A stretch of DNA of 62,514 nucleotides from assembly GCA_002364615.1 (NCBI GenBank), contig DEYP01000023.1, forward strand, positions 146,739-209,252. The letters run 5' to 3'. Source of the DNA: Arsukibacterium sp. UBA3155. GTDB lineage: Bacteria > Pseudomonadota > Gammaproteobacteria > Enterobacterales > Alteromonadaceae. Shown here one piece after another: positions 47,979-57,131 of the stretch; position 1 is the stretch's first letter, and every line of letters begins with the position of its first letter. A program made the position numbers and the translations under genes. The notes beneath the pieces were generated by a model. The model had not been told where the DNA came from. It ran no database searches and saw nothing but the letters and a program-made list of their open reading frames with translations.

Positions 47979-48455
47979 CTAGCGCAGTTGCGTTACGGCT
48001 TGACGTAGATCAAGTATTTGGCGGGCTAATGCTGGGGTATCGGCCTGCAGTTGGCTCAGATATCGCTCAATTAACGGTTGTGCTGATTGGCTTAACGCCG
48101 GGCAGTACTCAAGCAGCAATTGCTGCTCCAGTTGCTCTAATGATAGCTCTGCTGCCAGCAAGCTTTGCTTTAGCTGTTGTTGCTGTGTGACGGAAAGATT
48201 GGCCTTGCTGCTGCTTCGGCGCAATGCGCGAAGCGGTTGGGTAAACTGCTGGCTGAAAGTATTCAAGGTAGCGGCCAGCTGCTCAAGTTGGCTGCCAGAC
48301 AAACTAAGCTGCCGCTGCTCCAGATAGCAAAGCAACAGCAACAGATTAACGTTTAGACCAAAGCTGTCCTGCCATTGTAAACATATTGGCTGCACTTTCG
48401 GATACAGTGCCAGGCTAAATTGCCAAAGTGCGTCTGTTGCTGGCGGCCTAGCCAT
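47979..48455 (-). CDS. TIGR02444 family protein
   Basis: The product has 158 residues from ATG 48455, which overlaps the yheS stop by eight bases. It opens with the family-typical DALWQFSLALYPKVQ, and QDSFGLNVNLLLLLCYLEQR follows. It is all-helical, soluble and Gln/Leu-rich. Function unknown. The pairing behind yheS is common in this group of bacteria, and coupling by overlap suggests joint expression. Confidence 0.88.
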   Translation of the reverse strand: MARPPATDALWQFSLALYPKVQPICLQWQDSFGLNVNLLLLLCYLEQRQLSLSGSQLEQLAATLNTFSQQFTQPLRALRRSSSKANLSVTQQQQLKQSLLAAELSLEQLEQQLLLEYCPALSQSAQPLIERYLSQLQADTPALARQILDLRQAVTQLR

Positions 48456-50355
48456 TCTGTTGCCAGAATTGCTCAGTTCGCTGCTCCAGCTCATCCTGTG
48501 CCATAAACCAGTCTTCCTCAGTACTGCTCAGGTTACTGCTGGCAGTAGCTTGCTTTGTTAACAGGGCAGTAAGCTCAGCTTTGCGCTCCGCGCTGTAAAT
48601 ATCGGCATCGGCCAGTTGCTGCTCAATTGTGGCCAGTTGTTCGGTTAGTTTTTGTTGCTGTTGTTCCAGCTTTTCGACTTTTTGCTTCAATGGCCTGAGC
48701 AAATTACGCAGCTCGGCCTCCAGCCGCTTTTGATCTTTACGAACAATATTGCTGCTGGCAGGGGTATCTGTCTGAATGTTGCTGTTAGCTTGTCGGGCAT
48801 CTTGCTGCAACCATTGATAATAATCCGCTAAATCGCCATCAAAAGGCGCTACCCGGCCATGTGCGACCAGGTAAAACTCGTCCGTACAGCTGCTAAGCAG
48901 ATGACGGTCGTGCGAGACAATCACAATGGCGCCTTCAAATTCCTGTAATGCCATTACGATAGCTTCGCGCATATCTAAATCAAGGTGGTTTGTCGGCTCA
49001 TCCAGCAGTAACAGATTGGGACGTTGATAAACAATTAACGCCAGTACCAGCCGGGCTTTTTCCCCGCCCGAAAACGGCGCACACGCTTCCAGTGCTTTGT
49101 CACCATGAAAGCCAAAACCGCCTAAAAAGTCACGCAGTTTCTGTTCGGGGACTAGCGGGTCTAAGCGTACCAAATGCTGCAATGGTGAGTCTTGTGGCCG
49201 TAGGGTCTCCAGCTGGTGCTGGGCGAAGTAGCCCAGACTCACCCCATTGGCATACCAGATTTCGCCGCTTTGTGGTTGCATACTGCCTGACAAAAGTTTA
49301 ATCAGGGTCGACTTACCGGCGCCATTGCGCCCTAACAAACCGATACGACTGCCCGGTAGCAGTTGAAACTTAATCTGGCTTAAGATCACGTGATCGCTAT
49401 AGCCAGCCTGCACGTTTTCCATTTTCAGTAAAGGATTGGGCAGTGATTTCGGTTCGCGAAAACTAAAGCTGAAAGGTGAATCAACGTGAGCTGGCGCCAG
49501 GATGGTCATCCGTTCCAGCGCTTTAATCCGGCTTTGTGCCTGGCGGGCTTTGGTAGCCTGGGCTTTAAAGCGGTCAATAAATTTTTGCAGGTGGGCAACC
49601 TGGCGTTGTTGTTTATCGAAATTGGCCTGATGCTGCGATAATTGCTCGGCGCGCTGGCGTTCAAACTGGCTGTAATTACCTTTGTACAGAGTCAGTGTCT
49701 GGCGTTCAATGTGGACAATGTTGTCAGTCACGGCATCCAGAAAATCGCGGTCGTGGCTTATCAGCAGCAAGGTGCCCTGATAGTTTGCCAGATACTTTTC
49801 CAGCCACAATACAGCGTCTAAATCAAGGTGGTTGGTTGGCTCATCCAGCAGCAGTAGCTCAGCTGGCTGCATTAGCGCCTTGGCCAGGTTTAGGCGCATC
49901 CGCCAGCCACCCGAGAACGATTTAACGGACTGTTGCTGTGCTTCACCACTAAAACCCAGACCATCAAGTAGTACGCCAGCTTTGGCTTCAGCCCGGTAGC
50001 CATCCAGTGCTTCTATTTGTAGATGTACTGTGGCTAAATCACTTTCACTGCATTGGCTGCGGGCTTTTAACAATAGCGGAAATAGTTTTTCATCACCCTG
50101 CAGTACATAATCCATAGCGCTGCAATCGAGAGCAGGGGTTTCCTGAGCAACGGTAGAGACCACCCAACGTTCCGGGATATTAATATTACCGGCATCGGCG
50201 TGCAGTTTGCCAAGCAACATGGCAAACAAGCTGGACTTACCGCAACCATTAGCACCAATTATTCCGACTTTTTGCCCCGGAAATACGGTAAGATCGGCAT
50301 TGCTGAATAAAGCCTGTGGGCCGCGGCGCAGTTCAACCTGCTGTAACTGAATCAT
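48448..50355 (-). CDS. yheS: ABC-F family ATPase YheS
   Basis: A 635-residue ABC-F protein with two nucleotide-binding domains and no membrane segments. Walker A motifs are GANGCGKSS (about 35) and GRNGAGKST (about 346); signatures are SFSGGWRMRLNLA and PFSGGEKARLVLA; Walker B motifs are LLLLDEPTNHLDL, twice. The linker between domains and the C-terminal coiled coil (about 535-630) match YheS (E. coli, 637 residues). ABC-F proteins act on ribosomes; the role of YheS is only partly understood. Confidence 0.96.
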   Translation of the reverse strand: MIQLQQVELRRGPQALFSNADLTVFPGQKVGIIGANGCGKSSLFAMLLGKLHADAGNINIPERWVVSTVAQETPALDCSAMDYVLQGDEKLFPLLLKARSQCSESDLATVHLQIEALDGYRAEAKAGVLLDGLGFSGEAQQQSVKSFSGGWRMRLNLAKALMQPAELLLLDEPTNHLDLDAVLWLEKYLANYQGTLLLISHDRDFLDAVTDNIVHIERQTLTLYKGNYSQFERQRAEQLSQHQANFDKQQRQVAHLQKFIDRFKAQATKARQAQSRIKALERMTILAPAHVDSPFSFSFREPKSLPNPLLKMENVQAGYSDHVILSQIKFQLLPGSRIGLLGRNGAGKSTLIKLLSGSMQPQSGEIWYANGVSLGYFAQHQLETLRPQDSPLQHLVRLDPLVPEQKLRDFLGGFGFHGDKALEACAPFSGGEKARLVLALIVYQRPNLLLLDEPTNHLDLDMREAIVMALQEFEGAIVIVSHDRHLLSSCTDEFYLVAHGRVAPFDGDLADYYQWLQQDARQANSNIQTDTPASSNIVRKDQKRLEAELRNLLRPLKQKVEKLEQQQQKLTEQLATIEQQLADADIYSAERKAELTALLTKQATASSNLSSTEEDWFMAQDELEQRTEQFWQQNG

Positions 50356-50444
50356 GCTTTTACCTGTAATACTGAACTAGAGCGCCAATTTTACGCTATA
50401 ACCAGCATAAACCAAGGCCTAACCGTTAATGAAATGAGACCTTT

Positions 50445-50651
50445 ATGACTGTTCGTAAGAAAAAACGTTTTATTGCTGGCGCAAGTTGCCCCAAATGCCA
50501 TGCTGTAGACACCATGATGCTGTTTTTAGAAAACAACGTAGAGAAAGTGGAGTGCGTTAGCTGCGGCCATCAGATGGTGCAGCCAGCACAAGAAGTATCA
50601 AAAGCCAGCCGTGCCAGCGAGCAGGTTATAGGGGTTTTTAAACCAGAATAA
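50445..50651 (+). CDS. yheV: YheV family zinc-ribbon protein
   Basis: A 68-residue protein close to E. coli YheV: KKRFIAGASCPKCHAVDTM and VECVSCGHQM form a CxxC/CxxC zinc ribbon, and the end EQVIGVFKP is shared. Function unknown. It is divergent from yheS and convergent on slyX with about 20 bases between stops. Confidence 0.95.
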   Translation: MTVRKKKRFIAGASCPKCHAVDTMMLFLENNVEKVECVSCGHQMVQPAQEVSKASRASEQVIGVFKPE

Positions 50652-50672
50652 CAGCCTGATTGCTGCCTGGCT

Positions 50673-50900
50673 TTAATAATGTGGCGGCGGTGGTTCATCT
50701 TCTGGTGAGAGGATACCTTGATCATCAGGCAGTTGCCGCAGTTTTTCGGCAAGCAGGATCACTTGCTGTTGTAACTTTTCAATCCGGATCTGGTGTTGAT
50801 GCAATTCGTTGTTCAGGTTGTGAACGGTATCTTCCTGAAACGCCAGTTTACTTTCCAGTTCAATTAACTGTTGCTGCATAGCAGCATCAAGATCAGTCAT
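50673..50900 (-). CDS. slyX: SlyX protein
   Basis: A 75-residue coiled-coil protein: regular heptads over about 8-52 (ELESKLAFQEDTVHNLNNEL) and the family-typical end with Pro-Pro-His-Tyr. Function unknown. It overlaps the upstream WD40 gene by eight bases. The slyX–fkpA neighbourhood is conserved in enteric bacteria. Confidence 0.94.
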   Translation of the reverse strand: MTDLDAAMQQQLIELESKLAFQEDTVHNLNNELHQHQIRIEKLQQQVILLAEKLRQLPDDQGILSPEDEPPPPHY

Positions 50901-51864
50901 AATTTATTTCCCATACTTCGGCATACCCACTTGAGCTTTCACTGATTATACGTGTTGGGTTTAAGAAAGCTACAGCATGCACAACGGCACCCGCCGGACG
51001 GCTGCCATCACGTGGCATAACCCGCCAGCGCTGTAACTCTTTACCATCACTTACCCGCCAAAGTACAACATTGCGGGTGGGGGCGCCGGTAAGTAAGTAT
51101 TGTCCGTCTGCACTAAAGCGCACAGCACTGAATACTTGCTGACGGGCGGTAATTTGCAAACTGCTGACCAGAGCACCACTCTGGATATCCCAAATTCTGG
51201 CCAGGCTTTGACTATCAGCAGTAAAAGCAAAGCGGCCCTGAGGGTCCAGCGCCACTTTACTTACCCTGTTTGGGTGGCTGAAAGAGTGAATAACCTGAGC
51301 GCTGTCGGTATCCCATAAGTATGCCTGGTAATCATTGCTGCCAGTGAGCGCATAACGACCATTTGGTGACATTGCCACGCTGTTCACTTTTTCACTGTGT
51401 CCCATGAATTCGAGACGGCGCCCGGAGCTTAGAGTTATATGCTGCACCACTCCGTTACTTTTTGCTATCAGTAGGTGGCGACCCTCATCAGATACCGCAA
51501 TGTCTCTGACTGTAGATTGGTCAAGTTGCCAGAAGCCGGCATTTTGACCTGTGTCAGTGCGCCACAGTGCGAAGGTATGCTGATCTGCGGTTAACACGTG
51601 TGTGTTATCCGCGCTAATGGCCAGGCTGAACACCAGGTTGTCCTGCTCAGGCGTATGTTGCCACTGGTATTTAAGGGCATTCTGTTGCAAATCCCAGAAA
51701 GCGACACCATGTTCTACCGAAGAGACCGCTGCATAGCGGCCATTAACACTTATTTCGGCTGCATAGCTGCCTTGAGCAACGTGTTGCCATTGAAGAAGAG
51801 GGGTTGTTTCTACTTTTGTGCAGGATGAGAGTAAAAAAATAGCAAAAAGCACAGGATATTTCAT
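50893..51864 (-). CDS. WD40-repeat lipoprotein
   Basis: The product has 323 residues from ATG 51864, giving a lipoprotein signal MKYPVLFAIFLLSSC (lipobox LSSC); ATG 51882 is an alternative. About seven WD40 blades follow (for example KVNSVAMSPNGRYALTGSND then YQAYLWD, and VRFSADGQYLLTGAPTRNVV), forming a periplasmic propeller. It probably serves as a protein-binding scaffold. It is coupled to slyX by overlap and divergent from fkpA. Confidence 0.88.
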   Translation of the reverse strand: MKYPVLFAIFLLSSCTKVETTPLLQWQHVAQGSYAAEISVNGRYAAVSSVEHGVAFWDLQQNALKYQWQHTPEQDNLVFSLAISADNTHVLTADQHTFALWRTDTGQNAGFWQLDQSTVRDIAVSDEGRHLLIAKSNGVVQHITLSSGRRLEFMGHSEKVNSVAMSPNGRYALTGSNDYQAYLWDTDSAQVIHSFSHPNRVSKVALDPQGRFAFTADSQSLARIWDIQSGALVSSLQITARQQVFSAVRFSADGQYLLTGAPTRNVVLWRVSDGKELQRWRVMPRDGSRPAGAVVHAVAFLNPTRIISESSSGYAEVWEINYD

Positions 51865-51968
51865 TGTGGGTGTTAACCTCATTCGCACAAACCGTTAGTA
51901 TAGGTCAGAACCTGAGAGATTATTAAAACACACTTTTGCAGCCTGGCTGCCAAAAATTGGAGAAATCA

Positions 51969-52697
51969 ATGCGCGTAACATCCAAATTATCACTGATTGC
52001 CGTGGCGATGCTGACATTAAGTGCTTGCCAGCAAGAAAAACAACCCGAAGCACCGGTTCTGGATACAGAGCAGGCTAAACAAGCATACAGCCTGGGTGTT
52101 TCTGCAGGTCGTTATCTGGAAAGCACGGTACAGGAATATGACAAAATCGCTGTTTCGTTAAACAGTGAGTTAATTCTGCAAGGTGTTAAAGATGGTTTAG
52201 CAGGTAACTCGAGCGTTAGTGATGACGAAATTCAGACATTGTTAGCAAGCCTGGACGAGCAATACCGTGCCAAACAAGCTGAAATTGCAACTGCAGAATC
52301 TGAAGCTGTTATTGCTGCCGGTAAAGCTTATCTGGAACAAAATGCCAGTAAAGAAGGCGTTACTGTTACGGATTCAGGCTTACAGTACGAAGTACTGGAA
52401 AGCGCAGATGGCCCGAAGCCAGTGGCAACCGATATCGTTAAAGTACATTATACCGGCACCTTGACCGACGGCACAAAATTTGACAGTTCCTACGATCGCG
52501 ACGCACCAGCTGAATTCCCGTTAAACCGGGTTATTCCTGGCTGGACGGAAGGTGTTCAGCTAATGAACGTAGGCTCTAAATATAAGTTTACTATTCCTTC
52601 AGAGTTGGCTTATGGCGAGCGCGATATGGGTGTGATTACGCCACATAGCGTTTTAGTGTTTGAAGTTGAACTACTGGAAATTGTTTCAGCGGAATAA
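51969..52697 (+). CDS. fkpA: FKBP-type peptidyl-prolyl isomerase FkpA (lipoprotein form)
   Basis: This periplasmic chaperone/isomerase has 242 residues from ATG 51969 (GGAG upstream). The signal ends in lipobox LSAC, so unlike E. coli FkpA it appears to be lipid-anchored. The helical dimerisation domain (about 35-125) precedes the FKBP domain (about 130-240), with VKVHYTGTLTDGTKFDSSYD and IPSELAYGERDMG. Confidence 0.94.
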   Translation: MRVTSKLSLIAVAMLTLSACQQEKQPEAPVLDTEQAKQAYSLGVSAGRYLESTVQEYDKIAVSLNSELILQGVKDGLAGNSSVSDDEIQTLLASLDEQYRAKQAEIATAESEAVIAAGKAYLEQNASKEGVTVTDSGLQYEVLESADGPKPVATDIVKVHYTGTLTDGTKFDSSYDRDAPAEFPLNRVIPGWTEGVQLMNVGSKYKFTIPSELAYGERDMGVITPHSVLVFEVELLEIVSAE

Positions 52698-52705
52698 TAT
52701 CAAAG

Positions 52706-52750
52706 ATGGCAGCGACAATCACATTGTTGCCGCTGCCGTCTTGTTTGTTT
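52706..52750 (+). terminator. probable terminator after fkpA
   Basis: An imperfect hairpin pairs GGCAGCG-ACAAT with ATTGT-TGC-CGCTGCC, followed by GTCTTGTTTGTTTT. The stem has bulges and the T-tract is interrupted, so the call is moderate. Confidence 0.5.
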
Positions 52751-52786
52751 TAGTCTCTCAGCCGGACTTACCGTATGCGGGACGAC

Positions 52787-53272
52787 TCAGGCAGATACGC
52801 TGGCATCAGTGTGTTTAGCATGCAGAGTATCGATTAACTCGTCTTCCAGCTCAAATCGCTCTTCCAATGCTTGTCCCAGCTCTGACAATTCACGGTCAAA
52901 TGCCGCGCTATCGCGGGTACTTAAATGATCAGCATAGGCATCATTAAAAGTTAACGCTAAATCAGTCGATACTGAAATTTTAGGATATAATCTATCTGCT
53001 AATTTACGGGAATCAGTGCCATTTACGGTGCATTGATCGACGATGCGTTCATATACCTCAAAGTGACCGGCTGATAAATAGTCCATCAACAATTGGCAGA
53101 ATCCGCGAATTTTATCCTGATCAGGCAGCGTGTGACGGTCCTTCTCAAAGGGAGGTAAGCCGGCCAACTTGCAATAACTCACAATGAGTTGCTGGCGTTC
53201 GTCAAGCCAGTTATCTATTGCAGTTAACGACCCTCCCCACTTTTTTTGCGCTTGTTGCACACGACGGTACAT
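52787..53272 (-). CDS. rsd: Rsd/AlgQ anti-sigma-70 factor
   Basis: Rsd binds sigma-70 and favours alternative sigma factors in slow growth. The 161-residue all-helical protein shares FCQLLMDYLSAGHFEVYERI and LGQALEERFELEDELI with E. coli Rsd (158 residues). It is divergent from nudC, a conserved neighbour (rsd–nudC–hemE in E. coli). Confidence 0.95.
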   Translation of the reverse strand: MYRRVQQAQKKWGGSLTAIDNWLDERQQLIVSYCKLAGLPPFEKDRHTLPDQDKIRGFCQLLMDYLSAGHFEVYERIVDQCTVNGTDSRKLADRLYPKISVSTDLALTFNDAYADHLSTRDSAAFDRELSELGQALEERFELEDELIDTLHAKHTDASVSA

Positions 53273-53360
53273 TGCCTTCTCCTTAAGAGCAGTAAAAGTT
53301 CTGCTACCTCAAATTAAAAGAAATTTACACTAAAGATCAACCATTTTTTTATTGGTCAGC

Positions 53361-53372
53361 CCAGTATACTGG
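53361..53372. promoter_or_regulatory. palindrome between rsd and nudC
   Basis: CCAGTATACTGG is a perfect 12-base palindrome in the divergent promoter region of rsd and nudC. It could be an operator for either gene. No known regulator consensus is recognised. Confidence 0.4.
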
Positions 53373-53436
53373 TCGTATCATAGCAATAGTGCTCAGATAT
53401 GTAACCGAATAAACAGAATCAATTAAGGACCTTAGC

Positions 53437-54237
53437 ATGATAAAGCACAGTATTTCGTTGCCAAAAGAGAGGTTAGGCTACTGGTTTATTGTAAATAAAG
53501 GCCGCTTATATCTTACAACTGATGGCCAGGTACCACACGGCACGTTAACCAGTTTAACCATTGCCACACAGCCCGAGCAAATTTGCTGGCTGGGCGACTA
53601 TCAGCAGCAACCCTGCTATCTGCTGGTAGACCATGATCAGATAAGCGATGATTCATTCTGGCATTCAGCCCGCAGTTTGCTGGCACATAGTGAGGCATTG
53701 TTTGAGTTGGCGGCGAGGGCGCTGCAGGTCGCACTATTTTTACAAACCCATCGTTTTTGTGGTCAGTGTGGCAGTGCGATGCACTTAGTTCACTGGGAAC
53801 TAGCTGCGCTTTGCAATAAATGTGGACATCGCTGTTATCCACGGATTGCGCCTTGTGTGCTAGTAGGAATAACCAGACCTGGCCAGATATTACTCGCTCG
53901 ATCTACCCGTCATAAACCGGGCTTCTATTCCATTTTGGCAGGTTTTGTTGAGTCGGCCGAAACGTTAGAGCAAGCGGCGGTACGCGAGGTTAAAGAAGAA
54001 GTGGGCGTTGATATTACAAACCTAGTTTATGTCGGGAGCCAACCCTGGCCATTCCCGCATTCTTTAATGACGGGGTTTACCGCAGAATATCAGCAGGGAG
54101 ACATTGTCTGTCAGCCGAATGAAATTGCCGAAGCGGCCTGGTTTGACTTAACAAACTTACCTGAGGTGCCCCCCAAAGAAACCCTTTCAGGCAGAATTAT
54201 CAGGCAATTACAGCAAAAACATTTAAATAACAGGTAA
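53437..54237 (+). CDS. nudC: NAD+ diphosphatase / mRNA de-NADding enzyme NudC
   Basis: The product has 266 residues. The zinc ribbon is CGQCGSAM ... CNKCG (about 108-130), and the Nudix box GFVESAETLEQAAVREVKEE (about 168-187) runs into VGV. The NADH-specific SQPWPFPHSLM follows. It removes NMN from NAD(H) and from NAD-capped RNA. The start is ATG 53437. The rsd–nudC–hemE order is as in E. coli. Confidence 0.96.
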   Translation: MIKHSISLPKERLGYWFIVNKGRLYLTTDGQVPHGTLTSLTIATQPEQICWLGDYQQQPCYLLVDHDQISDDSFWHSARSLLAHSEALFELAARALQVALFLQTHRFCGQCGSAMHLVHWELAALCNKCGHRCYPRIAPCVLVGITRPGQILLARSTRHKPGFYSILAGFVESAETLEQAAVREVKEEVGVDITNLVYVGSQPWPFPHSLMTGFTAEYQQGDIVCQPNEIAEAAWFDLTNLPEVPPKETLSGRIIRQLQQKHLNNR

Positions 54238-54528
54238 ATCAAAATCTTACGGAGAGATTTTTAACAATGCAAGGCCTTAGCCCGAAGGGTTTGCGCCAGG
54301 GATGGCGGCAAATAAAAAAGCCACATAAAGTGGCTTAACTTGGTACTGCATGGTCCTGTTAAACAGGCTTCTCGCTTATAATTCTTCACTAGCGCAAGTA
54401 TTTTATAACAGATGTTGTTAACAGATACAAGCCGTGGTCCTAAAAAAGCTGAACTGCAGATTAATGCCCTAGAGTCAGATGGTGACAGGTGATAAACTGA
54501 GCCAGTTATTTCTGAAGGCGAATAAATT
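54238..54528. other. nudC–hemE intergenic region with hairpins
   Basis: A 291-base gap. AAGCCAC/GTGGCTT (54318-54336, ATAAA loop) has a T-run on the minus side and could be a weak terminator. CCTGTT-A-AACAGG (54355-54367) is a short palindrome. The rest should contain the hemE promoter. No gene seen. Confidence 0.45.
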
Positions 54529-55605
54529 ATGCAGTTAAAAAATGACCGTTACTTACGCGCGTTGCTAAAGCAGCCTGTTGACCGCACTCCTGTTTGGATG
54601 ATGCGACAGGCTGGTCGATATTTGCCAGAGTATCGTGCGACCCGGGCGGTGGCAGGCGATTTTATGTCGTTATGCAAGAACCCGGAACTGGCGTGCGAAG
54701 TGACATTGCAGCCGTTGCGTCGCTACCCATTGGACGCTGCTATTTTATTCAGTGATATATTAACTATCCCTGACGCTATGGGTTTAGGCTTATATTTTGG
54801 CGAAGGTGAAGGCCCTAAATTTCAACGGCCAATTCGTGATTTTATGGATGTGGTTAATTTACCAGTACCAGATCCTGAGCAGGAGTTGCGTTATGTAATG
54901 GATGCTGTACGTACGATCAGACGCGAACTAAATGGTAGCGTGCCTCTGATTGGCTTCTCCGGAAGCCCCTGGACGCTGGCAACTTACATGGTTGAGGGAA
55001 GTGGTAGCAAAACGTTTAGTATCATTAAGAAAATGATGTACAGCGAGCCTGAAGTGCTGCATATGTTGTTAGATAAACTGGCGCAAAGTGTTGTGCTGTA
55101 TCTAAATGCCCAAATTGCAGCAGGGGCACAGTCCGTGATGATCTTTGATACCTGGGGCGGTATCCTTACACCACGCGATTACAAAGAATTCTCGTTAAGC
55201 TACATGCAGACTATCGTTAATGGTCTAACGCGCGAAGCCGATGGCCGCAAAGTTCCGGTTACCTTATTTACTAAAAATGGTGGTCAGTGGCTGGAAGTTA
55301 TTGCCGCTACCGGTTGTGATGCTGTAGGTCTTGACTGGACAACGGATATTGGTAATGCCCGTACCAGAATAGGTGATAAAGTTGCACTACAGGGCAATAT
55401 GGACCCTTCACTGCTGCTTGGCTCACCAGAGCGGATCCGCCAGGAAGTACAATCGATTTTAGACAGTTATGGCCAGGGCACAGGCCATGTGTTTAATCTC
55501 GGTCATGGTATTACACCAGATGTTGATCCGGAGAAAGCAGGCGTGTTTATTGATGCTGTACAGTCGTTAAGTCGCACTTACCATCTGGATACTTCAGAAG
55601 AGTAA
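54529..55605 (+). CDS. hemE: uroporphyrinogen decarboxylase
   Basis: HemE converts uroporphyrinogen III to coproporphyrinogen III in haem synthesis. It has 358 residues (E. coli has 354): [16 protein letters not shown] near the N-terminus carries the substrate-binding Arg pair, with [25 protein letters not shown] and GNMDPSLL further on, and [13 protein letters not shown] near the end. It is a single gene with a strong terminator. Confidence 0.98.
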   Translation: MQLKNDRYLRALLKQPVDRTPVWMMRQAGRYLPEYRATRAVAGDFMSLCKNPELACEVTLQPLRRYPLDAAILFSDILTIPDAMGLGLYFGEGEGPKFQRPIRDFMDVVNLPVPDPEQELRYVMDAVRTIRRELNGSVPLIGFSGSPWTLATYMVEGSGSKTFSIIKKMMYSEPEVLHMLLDKLAQSVVLYLNAQIAAGAQSVMIFDTWGGILTPRDYKEFSLSYMQTIVNGLTREADGRKVPVTLFTKNGGQWLEVIAATGCDAVGLDWTTDIGNARTRIGDKVALQGNMDPSLLLGSPERIRQEVQSILDSYGQGTGHVFNLGHGITPDVDPEKAGVFIDAVQSLSRTYHLDTSEE

Positions 55606-55610
55606 ATTAT

Positions 55611-55637
55611 AAGGCCATCAAACGATGGCCTTTTTTA
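55611..55637 (+). terminator. rho-independent terminator of hemE
   Basis: Stem AAGGCCATC / GATGGCCTT with an AAAC-like loop followed by TTTTTT. The end abuts the stop of the convergent downstream gene, and it may serve both. Confidence 0.93.
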
Positions 55638-57005
55638 TTAGTTAGTTCCTGCTACGGACGTCTGATAATCAAGCAGTAAATCTTCAAAGTTTGTGGTTGT
55701 CCAGTTTCGTTTTTTCGCCTCATTAATGGCCTGTTGCAGCATTGCTTCCCCTCTGCTTTGTTGGCCAAGCTCAATAAAGGCAACACCTATAGTAGAAAGT
55801 AAATCGGGATGGTTCGGGTCGATAGCCCTGCCTTGCTCTGCCAGGCTTACTGCCTTTTTAGGATTGTAAATTTCAGGGTCATCAGACATTGCCAGCAGCG
55901 AAGCATAATCCGCGATTGCAGGCATATACTCCTGTAATGCAGCAAGTTCCAGATAACGGGCGGCTTTTCGCGGTTCAAAGTTAACGTTGTTACTATCCAG
56001 CAGCTCCTGCGCGAGCAAATAAGCGGCCTTAGGGTTGCCGCCTTCAGCTGCAACTGAAAGCCAGTTTACTGCTTTGCTTCGGTCCTTATCACAACCGTTA
56101 CCTGTTATCAGGCATTGAGCCAAACGGTACTGGGCTGTCTGATGGCCGTTGATTGCGGCTTTTTGATACCAATCAAGCGGGTTTTCGGTTTTAACAATGT
56201 TACTTTCAGCCAGAATGGCATATAAATACTGGTAGTCTGCAAACTCTGCTTTGGCCGCATCTGCTATTGCATCCAGATATTCCTGATTGTCACGGTTAAA
56301 ACGGCGGGATTGCGAGCCTTGTGAGGCTTTTACCTGAAAGCTATGCAATTGCATTTCAAGCCGCTTGGTATCACCATATAAATCGCGCGGCGGTTCAAAG
56401 CGCCAGTTATTCACTGCTTCAAGCACATATTCACTTATCCCATCTACCGGAAAAGAGGCGATTACTTTGGCATTTTCTACTTTACCATCTTCATTAATAT
56501 CGTAATGAACAACCGCCCATGCCGATACACCACCACGCTCAAAATAGCTTGGATAACTCGGTTCTTCCTGGCGAATGGCTTTTATTTTTGTGGCACTACC
56601 GACAACAAATCTGTTGGCAATAGGATACAGGTTACCAAATAAAGCATCTTTGCCGTATTTGCTATTCAAATTGCTAAAAGTATCTTTGCCGTCACGACGC
56701 GAGTCAAGTTTGCGCCTTAACTCCAAATATTGTTTTGCCGCTTCTGGGTGGTCACGGTCGCGAGCAATTAGGCTCCAGGCATAAGCTTTGTTGATATCCA
56801 CTTCTGTACCCAGACCTTCAGCATAAATTCTCGACACCAGAAACTGCGCTTCCAGATGACCCAACTCGGCTAATTTTTCCAGTCGTGGCTTTGCCAGTTG
56901 GTATTCCTGCTTTTGAAATAAAGACTTTGCAGTTGGGAAATCTGCAAGTGTATGCCAGGAGAAGCAGATTGCAATCCAAGCCAGACTAATACGAACTATT
57001 GGCAT
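55638..57005 (-). CDS. periplasmic Sel1-repeat protein with an internal TonB-like domain
   Basis: The product has 455 residues from ATG 57005, set by GGAG about eight bases upstream; a GTG at 57029 is less likely. The signal peptide ends near HTLADF. Sel1-like repeats (about 20-75, ISRIYAEGLG-type pattern) come first, then a TonB C-terminal-type domain at about 145-220 (AVVHYDINEDGKVENAKVIA, VNNWRFEPP), then more Sel1/TPR repeats (about 260-455: AQYRLAQCLITGNGCDKDRS). It lacks the N-terminal membrane anchor and Pro-rich spacer of true TonB, so energy transduction is doubtful; a scaffold role is more likely. Confidence 0.85.
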   Translation of the reverse strand: MPIVRISLAWIAICFSWHTLADFPTAKSLFQKQEYQLAKPRLEKLAELGHLEAQFLVSRIYAEGLGTEVDINKAYAWSLIARDRDHPEAAKQYLELRRKLDSRRDGKDTFSNLNSKYGKDALFGNLYPIANRFVVGSATKIKAIRQEEPSYPSYFERGGVSAWAVVHYDINEDGKVENAKVIASFPVDGISEYVLEAVNNWRFEPPRDLYGDTKRLEMQLHSFQVKASQGSQSRRFNRDNQEYLDAIADAAKAEFADYQYLYAILAESNIVKTENPLDWYQKAAINGHQTAQYRLAQCLITGNGCDKDRSKAVNWLSVAAEGGNPKAAYLLAQELLDSNNVNFEPRKAARYLELAALQEYMPAIADYASLLAMSDDPEIYNPKKAVSLAEQGRAIDPNHPDLLSTIGVAFIELGQQSRGEAMLQQAINEAKKRNWTTTNFEDLLLDYQTSVAGTN

Positions 57006-57131
57006 AACGGGTCTCCACGACAGTCCCACGAAATTTTATAATTTCATTGAGTTTACAATGATTTATCAGTCAAAACAAAAATAATTATTTTGATACTTTT
57101 CAATGACTTAAACTTAAACTTATAAAGTATG

